The notes: generated from the sequence alone by a model not told the origin. Counted from the stretch's first letter, positions 34,094 to 43,540 are shown. The stretch: DNA of 64,000 nucleotides from Flavobacterium limicola (GCF_003634755.1 NZ_RBXA01000002.1:186001-250000), one strand, 5' to 3'. Numbers and translations are program-made.

Positions 34094-34792
34094 TTATTTT
34101 ACGGTAATTGGCAAGTCAAATTTTACACGTGCATCCTTACCGTCCACTTTTCCCGGAATCCATTTGGGACTATTAAATAAAACTCTTACTGCTTCAACAT
34201 TCATGTCATAATTGATTCCTTCAATGATTTTAAAATCGCTTAAAGTTCCATCTCTTTCAACCACAAAAGCTATTTTTATTAGGCCTTTGGAGTTGTTTGG
34301 CAATTTAAAATTTTTTGCTATGTAATCATAAAAAGCTTTCATTCCTCCCGGAAATTCTGGTTTTATATAGTAAGTAAAAAATTCTATTTCAGTTCCATTT
34401 TCATTAAAACAGTTCCCGTCAACAAATTTTCCATTTTTAAAATTTTCGGTACGTTTTATTTGGCCATTTTCAAAATAACGAGTCTGAATACCTTCTTGTT
34501 TGCCTTTAACATAAATTGCCAGCATTTCTTTTTTGCCGTTTTTATACCATTTTTCAGATGTACCGTTTAAAATTCGTTTTTTATAATTGGAAAAATGATC
34601 TTTAGAAAAAAGGGTATTATCTAGGTAGTACGTTGTTCGTAATGTTTCTTCTGGACTGTCTTCATAAATAGTATAATAAGTTGCATTCTCCGCAGATGGT
34701 AATTCTTTAAAGTGCTCGGTAAAATATACTTTTTCCTGAGCATAAAAAGTTATGGAGGATAACAAAACAAATAGAAGAAGTAATTTTTTCAT
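34094..34792 (-). CDS. Secreted MORN-repeat protein with TonB C-terminal-like domain
   Basis: A 232-residue protein with a signal peptide (MKKLLLLFVLLSSITFYAQ). Residues about 75-135 are MORN/YwqK-like repeats (KWYKNGKKEMLAIY, GIQTRYFENGQIKRTENF). Residues about 143-230 resemble the TonB C-terminal fold (PEFPGGMKAFYDYIAKN, GLIKIAFVVERDGTLSDFKI, WIPGKVDGKDARVKF). There is no TonB-type N-terminal anchor followed by a proline-rich spacer, so it is probably not an energy transducer. Its function is unknown; such fusions are frequent in Flavobacteria. Confidence 0.8.
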   Translation of the reverse strand: MKKLLLLFVLLSSITFYAQEKVYFTEHFKELPSAENATYYTIYEDSPEETLRTTYYLDNTLFSKDHFSNYKKRILNGTSEKWYKNGKKEMLAIYVKGKQEGIQTRYFENGQIKRTENFKNGKFVDGNCFNENGTEIEFFTYYIKPEFPGGMKAFYDYIAKNFKLPNNSKGLIKIAFVVERDGTLSDFKIIEGINYDMNVEAVRVLFNSPKWIPGKVDGKDARVKFDLPITVK

Positions 34793-34830
34793 TTAATAAA
34801 GAGTGATTTTAAAGCAAAAGTAATAAAAAA

Positions 34831-34864
34831 ATCCTACAATATAGCGATTTGCTTATTGTAGGAT
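34831..34864 (-). terminator. Terminator after prfB
   Basis: ATCCTACAATA (34831-34841) pairs with TATTGTAGGAT (34854-34864) across a 12-base loop; the minus strand continues into TTTTTT. A third copy of ATTGTAGGAT at 34873-34882, nearer the prfB stop, could pair with the same left arm as an alternative stem. Confidence 0.8.
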
Positions 34865-34886
34865 ATTTTTTAATTGTAGGATAAAT

Positions 34887-35982
34887 TTATTCTTCTTTTT
34901 GTCCCATCATCATTAAATAGGCTTTCAGGAATTCATCAATTTCTCCATTCATAACGCCATCAACATTACTGGTTTCATATCCGGTACGAACATCTTTGAC
35001 TAATTTATAGGGTTGCATCACATAATTTCTGATTTGAGAACCCCATTCTATTTTCATTTTTCCAGCTTCAATATCCGCGCGCTGTGCCTGTTTCTTTTTT
35101 AGCTCAATTTCGTATAGTTGAGATCGTAACATTTGCATGGCACGTTGTCTGTTGTCTTGCTGCGAACGTGTTTCAGAACATTGTATTTGAATTCCGGTTG
35201 GTTTATGAAACAATTGTACTTTAGTTTCTACTTTATTTACATTTTGCCCTCCCGCACCGCTGGATCTCGAAGTCGTAATCTCGATATCAGCAGGGTTTAT
35301 CTCAATTTCGATACTGTCATCTACAAGTGGATAGACATATACTGACGCAAATGAGGTATGACGTTTGGCATTACTGTCAAAAGGTGATATTCTAACCAAT
35401 CGATGTACGCCATTTTCTCCTTTTAAATAACCAAAAGAATAATCACCTTCAAATTCGAGTGTTACGGTTTTGATACCGGCAGCTTCTCCTTTTTGGAAAT
35501 TTAGCTCTTTGATTTTGTAGCCATATTTTTCGCCCCACATCATGTACATACGCATCAGCATTTCGGCCCAGTCGCAACTTTCAGTTCCACCGGCACCAGC
35601 AGTTATTTGTACCACGGCACTCAATGTATCCCCTTCGTCCGAAAGCATGTTTTTGAATTCGATGGCTTCAATGTGCGCTTGCGTAGCGATGTATTGTTCG
35701 TCTAATTCTTCTCCGGTAAGTTCGCCTTCTTTGTAAAAATCATAGGCGAGTTGCAATTCTTCAGTCATTTCGACCGCTTTATTGTAATCTTCAATCCACT
35801 TTTTCTTATTTCGAAGGTTTTTTACAATAAGTTCAGCTTCTTTGGCATTGTTCCAAAAGTCTGGCGCAAAAGTTTTTTCTTCCTCGTTTGAAATCTCAAT
35901 TAGCTTGGCATCAACGTCAAAGATACCTCCTCAACGCACCAAGGCGCTCTACAATACCTTTAATTTGTTCGGTAGTTGTCAT
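34887..35982 (-). CDS. prfB: Peptide chain release factor 2 (programmed +1 frameshift)
   Basis: RF2 ends translation at UGA and UAA. The full product is 364 residues and needs one +1 frameshift: the zero frame from ATG 35982 ([21 protein letters not shown]) stops at TGA codon 22 (35919-35917) and the +1 frame continues [17 protein letters not shown]. The GGQ loop ([14 protein letters not shown]) and the RF2 stop-recognition tripeptide SPF ([16 protein letters not shown]) are visible. Without the shift the ORF would seem to begin late, at 35768, and lose domain 1. Autoregulation by RF2 level is established for this site in other bacteria. Confidence 0.95.
35917..35931 (-). promoter_or_regulatory. 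prfB +1 frameshift signal
   Basis: On the minus strand the message reads AGG AGG TAT CTT TGA C: a Shine-Dalgarno-like AGGAGG, three bases, the slippery CTT and the in-frame UGA stop followed by C. Spacing and order equal the E. coli prfB site (AGGGGG TAT CTT TGA C). The shift moves tRNA-Leu from CUU to UUU, then reads GAC. Confidence 0.95.
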
Positions 35983-36070
35983 AAAATTATATTAATTTAA
36001 TAGGTCTGTTTTCAATATTTATCAAAAATGCCGCTCTGTACTACAATTAGTTTAGTTTTAACGGAACTAG

Positions 36071-36102
36071 TTGGAATTAACAAACGGTATTGTGTAAATT
36101 TG
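36071..36102 (+). promoter_or_regulatory. Promoter of the threonine aldolase gene
   Basis: TTG (36071-36073), a 21-base spacer and TAAATTTG (36095-36102) match the Bacteroidota -33/-7 consensus, about 70 bases before the ATG. Confidence 0.7.
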
Positions 36103-36173
36103 TGGCACAAAAATAGAAAAATTTTACGCAGGGACAAGTCGTGTCTTCTCCTTATCAAAAATAAAAAAATAAT

Positions 36174-37196
36174 ATGGAAATAAATTTAGTTAGCGATACG
36201 ATTACAAAACCTTCACGCGAAATGTTGGTTCACATGTTGAATGCCGTAGTAGGTGATGATGTTTATAAACAAGATCCTACGGTTATTGAACTTGAAGCAA
36301 AGGTTGCAGAAATGTTCGGAATGGAAGCGGGACTTTTTTTTCCTTCCGGAACTATGGCCAATCAAACGGCGATAAAATTACATACACAACCGGGAGAACA
36401 ATTGATTGCCGACAAATATGCCCATGTTTATCATTACGAAGGTGGTGGAGTTTCCTTTAACAGTGGTGTTTCATGTTGTTTATTAGATGGAAATCGCGGA
36501 ATGATAACTGCGGAACAAGTGGCCGGGGCGATTAATGATCCGGAATTTTACCACAGTCCGTTAACGAGTTTAGTTTGTGTTGAAAACACTACCAATAAAG
36601 GCGGCGGCGCATGCTACGAATTGGAAGATTTGCAAAAAATAAAGATAGTTTGTGATGCCAATAATTTAAAATTTCACATGGATGGTGCCAGAATCTGGAA
36701 TGCTTTGGTAGCCAAAAATCAAGACCCAAAAGCATTTGGGAAATTATTCGATACCATTTCAGTTTGTTTATCTAAAGGTTTGGGAGCGCCTATTGGTTCA
36801 GTATTATTAGGTGATAAAGCTACGATTCACAGAGCATTGCGTGTCAGAAAAATATTTGGAGGCGGAATGCGCCAAGTAGGTTATTTGGCGGCAGCTGGAA
36901 TTTATGCTTTGGATAATAATATAGAACGCTTAGCGGATGATCACAGAAGAGCTAAAGAAATTGCTGAAGTTTTGAAAAACGTAAGCTGGGTGGCATCAGT
37001 AGAACCCGTTGAAACTAATATTTTGATATTCACTTTGGTTCCCAATTGTATCGAGAATAATTTAATTGAATTGTTGAAACAAAAAAATATTTTAATTAGT
37101 TCGATGGGCCATGGAAAACTGAGAATAGTCACGCATCTTGATTATAAAGAAGTGATGCACACTTATGTTTTGGAAACTTTACAAAAGTTAGTGTAA
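36174..37196 (+). CDS. Low-specificity L-threonine aldolase
   Basis: PLP enzyme of fold type I that splits L-threonine (and allo-threonine) to glycine and acetaldehyde. The 340-residue protein starts with the family's EINLVSDTITKPSREM, has FFPSGTMANQTAIKLH at the cofactor site, FHMDGARIWNALVA, and VCLSKGLGAPIGS with the Schiff-base lysine. It provides glycine, complementing glyA. It is monocistronic and ends at a palindromic terminator. Confidence 0.92.
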   Translation: MEINLVSDTITKPSREMLVHMLNAVVGDDVYKQDPTVIELEAKVAEMFGMEAGLFFPSGTMANQTAIKLHTQPGEQLIADKYAHVYHYEGGGVSFNSGVSCCLLDGNRGMITAEQVAGAINDPEFYHSPLTSLVCVENTTNKGGGACYELEDLQKIKIVCDANNLKFHMDGARIWNALVAKNQDPKAFGKLFDTISVCLSKGLGAPIGSVLLGDKATIHRALRVRKIFGGGMRQVGYLAAAGIYALDNNIERLADDHRRAKEIAEVLKNVSWVASVEPVETNILIFTLVPNCIENNLIELLKQKNILISSMGHGKLRIVTHLDYKEVMHTYVLETLQKLV

Positions 37197-37213
37197 ATCT
37201 ACTTAGGGAATTT

Positions 37214-37277
37214 GTTTAACGTTTAAGGTTTAAAGTTTTTATCGCTATCAAAAAACGTTAAACCTTAAACGTTAAAC
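37214..37277. terminator. Perfect 20-bp palindromic terminator between convergent genes
   Basis: The arms at 37214-37233 and 37258-37277 are perfect 20-base inverted repeats with a 24-base loop, made of the GTTTAACG/GTTTAAGG word also found at 3091-3233. It lies between the threonine aldolase (ends 37196) and ybaB (ends 37282) and should terminate both. Confidence 0.85.
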
Positions 37278-37281
37278 TTTT

Positions 37282-37602
37282 TTATTTAAACAAATCTTCC
37301 ATACCAGGAATCATTGGCATATCCATTTTAGTTACGGCATCCAATTCTCTCTGATTCACATCAGTCGCTTTTTCAATTGCTTTATTCAATACTAAAATTA
37401 AATAATCTTCCAATTGATCTTTATCTTCTAATAAAGTGTCGTCAATAGTAATTGATTTTATAGTTCTGTTGGCAGTCAAAGTAACTTTTAATAAAGTATC
37501 GGTACTTTGCTCGTCAATTAGAACAGTATCTAAACGTTTTTTTGTGTCTTCTATCTTTTGTTGGGTCTCTTTAAGTTTGCCCATCATTCCCATTAAATCC
37601 AT
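37282..37602 (-). CDS. YbaB/EbfC family nucleoid-associated protein
   Basis: A 106-residue DNA-binding protein of the YbaB/EbfC family. The opening [24 protein letters not shown] is the coiled-coil helix with [27 protein letters not shown] is the central strand and [15 protein letters not shown] the second helix; MPGMEDLF-type ending [10 protein letters not shown] is typical. In many bacteria it sits beside dnaX and recR, but neither is here. Confidence 0.92.
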   Translation of the reverse strand: MDLMGMMGKLKETQQKIEDTKKRLDTVLIDEQSTDTLLKVTLTANRTIKSITIDDTLLEDKDQLEDYLILVLNKAIEKATDVNQRELDAVTKMDMPMIPGMEDLFK

Positions 37603-37671
37603 GTTTTAATTTTTTAAATTAATTGATTTACAAAATTACTATATTGCATAGTCATAATCAATAAAATATTA

Positions 37672-39807
37672 ATGAAAAATAAACTCGTCTTAAGTTGTCT
37701 TTGTATTATTTTTGCAGCATCAATTACTAAAATTAAAGCACAACAAATGTCAAAAAATATCTCGACTCCAATAGCTAAAATAATTCCAAAAACTTTAGAA
37801 AAACACAATCAAAAACGTATTGATAATTATTTTTGGTTAAACGACAGAGAGAACCCGGAAGTGATTGATTATTTGAATCAGGAAAATACTTATTATGACG
37901 CTATGACTGCGGATACGAAAGGTTTTCAGAAAGAATTATACGAAGAAATGAAAGCCCGCATCAAGGAAGACGACCAATCGGTTCCTTATTTATACAATGG
38001 TTATTATTATATTACGCGTTTTGAAACCGGAAAAGATTATCCTATTTATTCTCGAAAAAAAGGAAGTCTTACCGCTAATGAGGAAATTTTATTCAATTGT
38101 AATGACTTGGCCAAAGGGCAAAGCTATTTTCAATTGGGAGGTTTGAGCGTAAGTCCGGATAATAAATTTGCAAGTTTTGGTATCGATACCGTAGGAAGAC
38201 GTATTTATACAATACAAATCAAAAACTTAGAAACAGGAGAAATTCTTTTAGATAAGATTGAAAATGCTACCGGAAGTTCAGTTTGGGCTAATGATAATAA
38301 AACGATATTTTACACCAGACAAGACAAAGTTACGTTGCGTTCTGATAAAGTTTTCAAACATAAATTAGCTACAGATGCTGCCGATGATGTGTTGGTTTTC
38401 AATGAAAAAGACGATACATTCAACGTTTCTGTAGGTAAAGAAAAGTCCAAAAAATACATTGTAATAGGTTCTGGAAGTACATTAACTACTGAATATAGAA
38501 TTTTAAATTCAGATAATCCAGACGGAGAATTTGTGGTTTTTCAACCAAGGGTGCGCGGATTAGAATACAGTATTTCTCATTTTGGGGATTCTTTTTACAT
38601 CATGACCAACAAGGACAAAGCGACTAACTTCAAGTTGATGAAGACGCCTGAAAACGCTACTGCAAAAGAAAATTGGAAAGATGTAATCGCCCATAGAAAA
38701 GACGTTCTACTGGAAGATATTGAGATTTTCAGCAATTATTTGGTTGTAGAAGAACGTTCGAATGGTTTGAATCACATTCGCATCATGCCATGGAGTGGAG
38801 AAGGAGAGTATTATTTGCCTTTTGGGAGTGAAACATATAGTGCTTACACAACGACAAATGTGGATTTCGATACTGATATTTTGCGTTACAGTTACCAATC
38901 TTTGGCAACACCATCTTCGGTTATTGATTTTAATATGAAAACTAAGGAGAAAGAAATCAAGAAAGAGCAACAAGTTCTAGGAGGCAAATTTGATAAAAAT
39001 AATTATATCGAAGAGCGTGTTTGGGCTACAGCAACTGATGGAACCAAAGTCCCAATCTCAATGGTTTACCACAAAGGATTGAAAAAAGACGGGAATAATC
39101 CGGTATTGCTTTATGCTTATGGTTCGTATGGAGTGACAATGGATGCTTATTTTTCATCAACACGTTTGTCAATTTTGGACAGAGGTTTTGTTTTTGCAAT
39201 AGCGCACATTCGCGGTGGCGAAGATTTAGGAAGACAATGGTATGAGGACGGAAAATTATTGAAAAAGAAAAATACATTCACTGATTTTATTGATTGTTCT
39301 AAATTTTTAATCCAGGAGAAATATACTTCACCAAAGCATTTATACGCCGAAGGTGGTTCTGCAGGAGGTTTGTTAATGGGAGCAATAGTCAATATGGCGC
39401 CGGAACTATATAATGGAGTAATTGCTCAAGTGCCTTTTGTCGATGTAATTACCACGATGCTTGATGATACGATTCCGCTTACAACTGGAGAATATGATGA
39501 ATGGGGAAACCCAAATGAGAAAAAATCGTATGATTATATGTTGTCGTATTCGCCTTATGATAATGTAAAGGCTCAAAAATACCCTAATATGTTTGTTTCT
39601 ACCGGACTTCATGATTCTCAAGTTCAGTATTGGGAGCCTGCTAAGTGGGTTGCAAAGCTACGAACCCTAAAAACAAATGATACTGTTTTATATCTTAATA
39701 CGAATATGGATGCCGGTCACGGTGGTGCTTCAGGACGATTTGAAGCTCTTAAGGAATTAGCAAAAGAATATAGTTTTTTATTAGATTTAGAAGGAATTAA
39801 AAACTAA
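37672..39807 (+). CDS. Prolyl oligopeptidase family peptidase (S9A, oligopeptidase B-like)
   Basis: A 711-residue serine peptidase with a likely signal peptide (LCIIFAASITKIKAQQ), implying periplasmic location. The N-terminal part (about 25-430) is a seven-bladed propeller (RIDNYFWLNDRENPEV start); the C-terminal alpha/beta hydrolase has the nucleophile elbow YAEGGSAGGLLMGA, then Asp and the His in NMDAGHGGASGRF. RGGEDLGRQWYEDGK is the S9A signature. It cleaves short peptides after basic or proline residues; which is not clear from sequence alone. Confidence 0.92.
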   Translation: MKNKLVLSCLCIIFAASITKIKAQQMSKNISTPIAKIIPKTLEKHNQKRIDNYFWLNDRENPEVIDYLNQENTYYDAMTADTKGFQKELYEEMKARIKEDDQSVPYLYNGYYYITRFETGKDYPIYSRKKGSLTANEEILFNCNDLAKGQSYFQLGGLSVSPDNKFASFGIDTVGRRIYTIQIKNLETGEILLDKIENATGSSVWANDNKTIFYTRQDKVTLRSDKVFKHKLATDAADDVLVFNEKDDTFNVSVGKEKSKKYIVIGSGSTLTTEYRILNSDNPDGEFVVFQPRVRGLEYSISHFGDSFYIMTNKDKATNFKLMKTPENATAKENWKDVIAHRKDVLLEDIEIFSNYLVVEERSNGLNHIRIMPWSGEGEYYLPFGSETYSAYTTTNVDFDTDILRYSYQSLATPSSVIDFNMKTKEKEIKKEQQVLGGKFDKNNYIEERVWATATDGTKVPISMVYHKGLKKDGNNPVLLYAYGSYGVTMDAYFSSTRLSILDRGFVFAIAHIRGGEDLGRQWYEDGKLLKKKNTFTDFIDCSKFLIQEKYTSPKHLYAEGGSAGGLLMGAIVNMAPELYNGVIAQVPFVDVITTMLDDTIPLTTGEYDEWGNPNEKKSYDYMLSYSPYDNVKAQKYPNMFVSTGLHDSQVQYWEPAKWVAKLRTLKTNDTVLYLNTNMDAGHGGASGRFEALKELAKEYSFLLDLEGIKN

Positions 39808-39822
39808 TTAGATTTTTTTTGT

Positions 39823-39830
39823 TAGATTTG
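39823..39830 (+). promoter_or_regulatory. Bacteroidota -7 box upstream of the cysteine synthase gene
   Basis: TAGATTTG matches TAnnTTTG, 46 bases before the ATG and just after the preceding peptidase gene. No clear -33 TTG is visible. Confidence 0.55.
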
Positions 39831-39876
39831 CAACATTCGTGTTTAATGTAAAATTGCCACGACTAACTATTTTTTT

Positions 39877-40917
39877 ATGAAAAAAGAAATAACAGCTTAT
39901 AATAATGTCTTAGAATTAATAGGTAATACTCCACTTATTAAGCTAAATAAAGTTACTGAAAATTTAGAAGGAAATTTTTACGCTAAAGTAGAAGCTTTTA
40001 ATCCAGGACATTCCTCAAAAGATAGAATAGCATTATACATAATTGAAGAAGCTGAAAAGAAAGGTATTTTATCTCCGGGTGATACCATAATTGAAACAAC
40101 TTCCGGTAATACTGGTTTTAGTTTAGCAATGGTAAGTATCATAAAAGGCTACAACTGCATTCTTGCTGTTAGTTCTAAATCATCTAAAGATAAAATAGAT
40201 ATGCTTCGCAGCTTAGGTGCTAAAGTGTATGTTTGTCCGGCGCATGTATCTGCTGATGATGAGCGTTCTTATTATAACGTAGCCAAACGTTTGCACGAAG
40301 AAACGAAAGGTTCGGTTTATATCAATCAGTATTTCAATGAGTTGAATATTGATGCGCATTATAAGTCTACCGGTCCGGAAATTTGGAAACAAACTAACGG
40401 AGCAATTACACACTTAATTGCTTGTAGTGGTACAGGAGGAACTATTTCAGGTACTGCAAAATACCTAAAAGAACAAAATCCAAATATTAGAATTCTTGGA
40501 GTGGATGCTTTTGGTTCTGTATTGAAAAAATATCATGAAACCAGAGAATTCGATAATGATGAAATTTATCCATACAGAATAGAAGGTCTGGGAAAAAATT
40601 TGATTCCATCTGCAACGGATTTTGATATTATTGATAAGTTCATGAAAGTGACGGATGAGGAAAGCGCTCATGCTGCCCGAGAAATCACCAGAAAAGAAGG
40701 TTTATTTGTTGGATATACTTCAGGAGCAGTAATGCAAGCGATAAGACAATATGCTGAAGAAGGTGAATTTGACGCCAACAGTAATGTAATCGCAATTTTC
40801 CCGGATCACGGTTCTCGTTATATGAGTAAAGTATTTAGCGATGATTGGATGAACGAACAGGGTTTCTTTGACAGCATCAACGAAGAAGAAGTTCAAAAAA
40901 TTGAAATGATAAAATAA
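39877..40917 (+). CDS. cysM: Cysteine synthase / cystathionine beta-synthase family protein
   Basis: PLP fold type II enzyme of 346 residues that makes L-cysteine from O-acetylserine and sulphide (or cystathionine from serine and homocysteine). The PLP-lysine motif is [16 protein letters not shown], a variant of the usual Pxx[18 protein letters not shown] and [16 protein letters not shown] complete the cofactor site. The gene is monocistronic. CysM versus CBS-type cannot be decided; no CBS domain is present. Confidence 0.85.
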   Translation: MKKEITAYNNVLELIGNTPLIKLNKVTENLEGNFYAKVEAFNPGHSSKDRIALYIIEEAEKKGILSPGDTIIETTSGNTGFSLAMVSIIKGYNCILAVSSKSSKDKIDMLRSLGAKVYVCPAHVSADDERSYYNVAKRLHEETKGSVYINQYFNELNIDAHYKSTGPEIWKQTNGAITHLIACSGTGGTISGTAKYLKEQNPNIRILGVDAFGSVLKKYHETREFDNDEIYPYRIEGLGKNLIPSATDFDIIDKFMKVTDEESAHAAREITRKEGLFVGYTSGAVMQAIRQYAEEGEFDANSNVIAIFPDHGSRYMSKVFSDDWMNEQGFFDSINEEEVQKIEMIK

Positions 40918-40934
40918 TTTGAAAATTATAAATT

Positions 40935-40970
40935 AAAAAGTCCCATCTGCTTTTACGAATGGGACTTTTT
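40935..40970. terminator. Terminator between convergent genes
   Basis: A perfect 12-bp stem (AAAAAGTCCCAT at 40935-40946 and ATGGGACTTTTT at 40959-40970) with a T-run on both strands. It follows the cysteine synthase by 17 bases and the convergent PLP gene by 27 bases, so it can serve both. Confidence 0.88.
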
Positions 40971-40997
40971 TATTGACATTAAGAAGAACAATTTTAT

Positions 40998-43070
40998 TTA
41001 ATCCAATAATTCAGAATTATTAAGTATCAATTCAATTTTTTTAATAGTGATTGTAATCTGACTCATTTGTAATTCTATGTTTCTAAAAAATAGGCTAATA
41101 TCTCTGTTGACCCAACTTTCAGAAATAACTCTGGCACCCAAACTAATTCTTAATATTGCACTTTCAATTTCTGTAGTATATTTTACATTAACTGCTTGAC
41201 CAATATGACATTTTTGGGCAGCAAGTCGAATGATTTCTAAAGAAGAACCTTCAAACTGATCAGATAAATCAGAATTTAATAAAGTGTATAATTTCTTTAC
41301 TTTATCAACAGTTAAGACTTCATTGTTTTTAAAAATAAAGAAAGGAAAAATGGTGCGGATATTTCTTATTCCAAATTCTTTACTGCTGTAACTCTTGGTT
41401 TTTGTTTCGTCCCCGTAAATAGGCTGTAAAAAAGTGGCCTCTTTTATGGAGTCATCTACAAAATTGCAAAACATCTCAATACCCATATTTCGATATAAAA
41501 TAGGTGTTTTATAATATCTGTCCATTTCAACTACGGCAGCATTCCAGCGCATATAGGAACCATAGTTATAGCCGTCAGATAATTCATTGGAACAAAACCA
41601 GGAAGTCGGCCAATCAGAACGATTATAATATTGGTTTAAGCCTTTGGGTAATGTGTTTTTTACAGATTGAATTAATTTATTGACATTTTTAGGTAAAATT
41701 AATGCACCGCAATACGGAGGACCAGTGAAGAATTTACTCCCCGTAATGGTCACAATATATCCTTTGTTTAAGTAATTTTGTATGTCTTTTGGATCTAATC
41801 TTAGCTGTGATCCATCTACAATTATTTGAATTGATAAATCTTCAAGTGTATTTAGTTTTTTAATAAATTCGTCGCTGGGAGATTGATACCCTAATTTTGA
41901 CTGGTCCATAGTATGTAATACTATATGCCTACCTTGATTTTTGGTCCTAATAATGGCATCAAATACTTCCTCATCTAATTGATTAGACGATTTTAATGCT
42001 CCATTTTGATCTCTAAAAGGGATTTGTATTAAATCAACATCTCTAAAACCTTCTATTTTAGTGTCTTTTTTAATTGGATAATTTAAAGCAGTAGTATTTT
42101 CAAAATGATACCCTTTTAAGGCCGCCGCCACACCGCTGCCAGTTTCATCAGAGGCAACCAGAATATGTGTAATTTCTTTATCGGAAATAATTTGCGTTAT
42201 GGCTGCTATTTGAAGAGAGGAATCAGTACCTGATGGTGAAAAAATTATTTCACATTCCTCATTTAATTTAAATATGTGTCTCAGGTTATTTTTTAGCAAT
42301 TCAGAAAACTCGATCGTAGTATCTTGAAAACCTTTTTTCAAGCTATTTCTAATTAATATACTTCTCACTTTATCTGTTTTGTCAAAAGCAAAATTAGAAA
42401 CGCTGGAAGCCGTAGATGAAGCAAAAGTAAATGCATCAGGTCGTGGGAATGGACGACATCCGTATTTGTTTAGTAAATGAATTTCATCGATATTCAATCT
42501 AAGATCTCCGCCAGACATCAACATGTATTCTGTGGGTTTTGCAAGATTTTCGATAATTGGTTTCCAAGATTCTTTGATTTCAGTGTTTGAATTTTTTAAA
42601 CCATGAAAAGATTGGAGTTTTTCATTTATTAAAGAAGATTCAGTATTTAAAGAAATATCATTTTTGATTAAATTAATTAGAATATAATCAAGATTTTCTA
42701 ATTTTTCTTTATCATCTTTAGGGAGTAAATTATAAAATATCCGAGTTACTTCAAGAGCTGCACTATCACATAAAACTACATCCTGTTTTTCGGTATTTAA
42801 AGCTTTGTACCATAGCTGCCATTCGATTCCATATCTTAAATAGACTAATGCTAAAATGGGTTTATTCAAAAAAGAGGAACCAATTATAATTGATTTGTTA
42901 GGAACAATTTTGAAAATAGTGGGCGCACTAGTTGACGTGATAATATTGATATTATTTATCTTAGGTACGGTATTAAATCTTTTTAAAATGCGAACTAAAT
43001 AGTCTACATTTTCTTTTTCAAATAAACTGGTTCTTTTATATTGATTTTCAATTAGAATATTGTTTGTCAT
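40998..43070 (-). CDS. Unassigned PLP-dependent protein with extra N-terminal domain
   Basis: A 690-residue protein. The region from about 225 to 590 looks like a fold-type-I PLP enzyme: SPSGTDSSLQ (278-287) fits the cofactor-phosphate loop, ASDETGSG a second glycine/serine loop, IIVDGSQLRLD carries the expected Asp419, and TGSKFFTGPPYCGALI carries a candidate Schiff-base Lys446. The first 200 residues have no family I recognise; they contain a hydrophobic strand and helix (IIIGSSFLNKPILALVYL). The C-terminal 100 residues may be a small PLP-enzyme domain. No signal peptide is visible. It is monocistronic, next to long gaps; possible identities include decarboxylase- or aminotransferase-like enzymes, but I assign none. 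Confidence 0.7.
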   Translation of the reverse strand: MTNNILIENQYKRTSLFEKENVDYLVRILKRFNTVPKINNINIITSTSAPTIFKIVPNKSIIIGSSFLNKPILALVYLRYGIEWQLWYKALNTEKQDVVLCDSAALEVTRIFYNLLPKDDKEKLENLDYILINLIKNDISLNTESSLINEKLQSFHGLKNSNTEIKESWKPIIENLAKPTEYMLMSGGDLRLNIDEIHLLNKYGCRPFPRPDAFTFASSTASSVSNFAFDKTDKVRSILIRNSLKKGFQDTTIEFSELLKNNLRHIFKLNEECEIIFSPSGTDSSLQIAAITQIISDKEITHILVASDETGSGVAAALKGYHFENTTALNYPIKKDTKIEGFRDVDLIQIPFRDQNGALKSSNQLDEEVFDAIIRTKNQGRHIVLHTMDQSKLGYQSPSDEFIKKLNTLEDLSIQIIVDGSQLRLDPKDIQNYLNKGYIVTITGSKFFTGPPYCGALILPKNVNKLIQSVKNTLPKGLNQYYNRSDWPTSWFCSNELSDGYNYGSYMRWNAAVVEMDRYYKTPILYRNMGIEMFCNFVDDSIKEATFLQPIYGDETKTKSYSSKEFGIRNIRTIFPFFIFKNNEVLTVDKVKKLYTLLNSDLSDQFEGSSLEIIRLAAQKCHIGQAVNVKYTTEIESAILRISLGARVISESWVNRDISLFFRNIELQMSQITITIKKIELILNNSELLD

Positions 43071-43540
43071 ATATGTTATAATTTTAAGCGTTCCTTAGAA
43101 CGATATTCTGTATTGGGAATAATTTGCTTTCTAACTAAACTCATTCAATCAAGAATCATCTTTTGTAGAAAATCTTCACAAAAAATAATTGTGTTTCTAA
43201 TGGTTTTATATTTCGCTTGTTTTTGAGGCGTTGCATTTCGCAAAAGTTAGCAAATATAAGAAACTTGGTAGCAGTAAAAAAGATATTAAAAAATACTCGT
43301 TTGCTAAATCCTCTATTTTTAGTTAAAGGTCGTTATTTAAAAGGTATTTATGCAATAATTTGAAGGCAAAAGCTGATTAAAAATCGTATGGATACACTAT
43401 TGATTTGTTTCTTAAAAACTTCAGAAAAGTGAAATGAAAGAAATGAAAGAAATGAAAGAATTTATATAGTTAGATCATAAATTGTGAAACAAAAAAAACT
43501 CCAGCCAAAGCTAGAGTTTTACGTATAATTGTAACGAAGT
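43071..43540. other. 470-base gap upstream of the unassigned PLP gene
   Basis: The minus strand has TATATTTG (43258-43251), a good -7 box that would give the PLP gene a leader of about 170 bases. A 9-base tandem repeat, three copies of GAAATGAAA, lies at 43431-43457. The right end is the yebC terminator. No ORF or RNA gene is seen in the rest. Confidence 0.5.
43495..43520 (-). terminator. Terminator after yebC
   Basis: AAAACTC (43495-43501) pairs with GAGTTTT (43514-43520), with an inner AGC/GCT pair and loop CAAA. On the minus strand it is followed by a long T-run and lies about 20 bases after the yebC stop. Confidence 0.85.

Noticed and set aside
34887..35768. prfB starting at the late ATG (35768)
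   Set aside because: This would remove domain 1; the upstream zero frame plus the +1 shift at CTT TGA restores a full RF2.
43431..43460. A CRISPR-like repeat
   Set aside because: The units are contiguous 9-mers without spacers and no cas gene is in the window.
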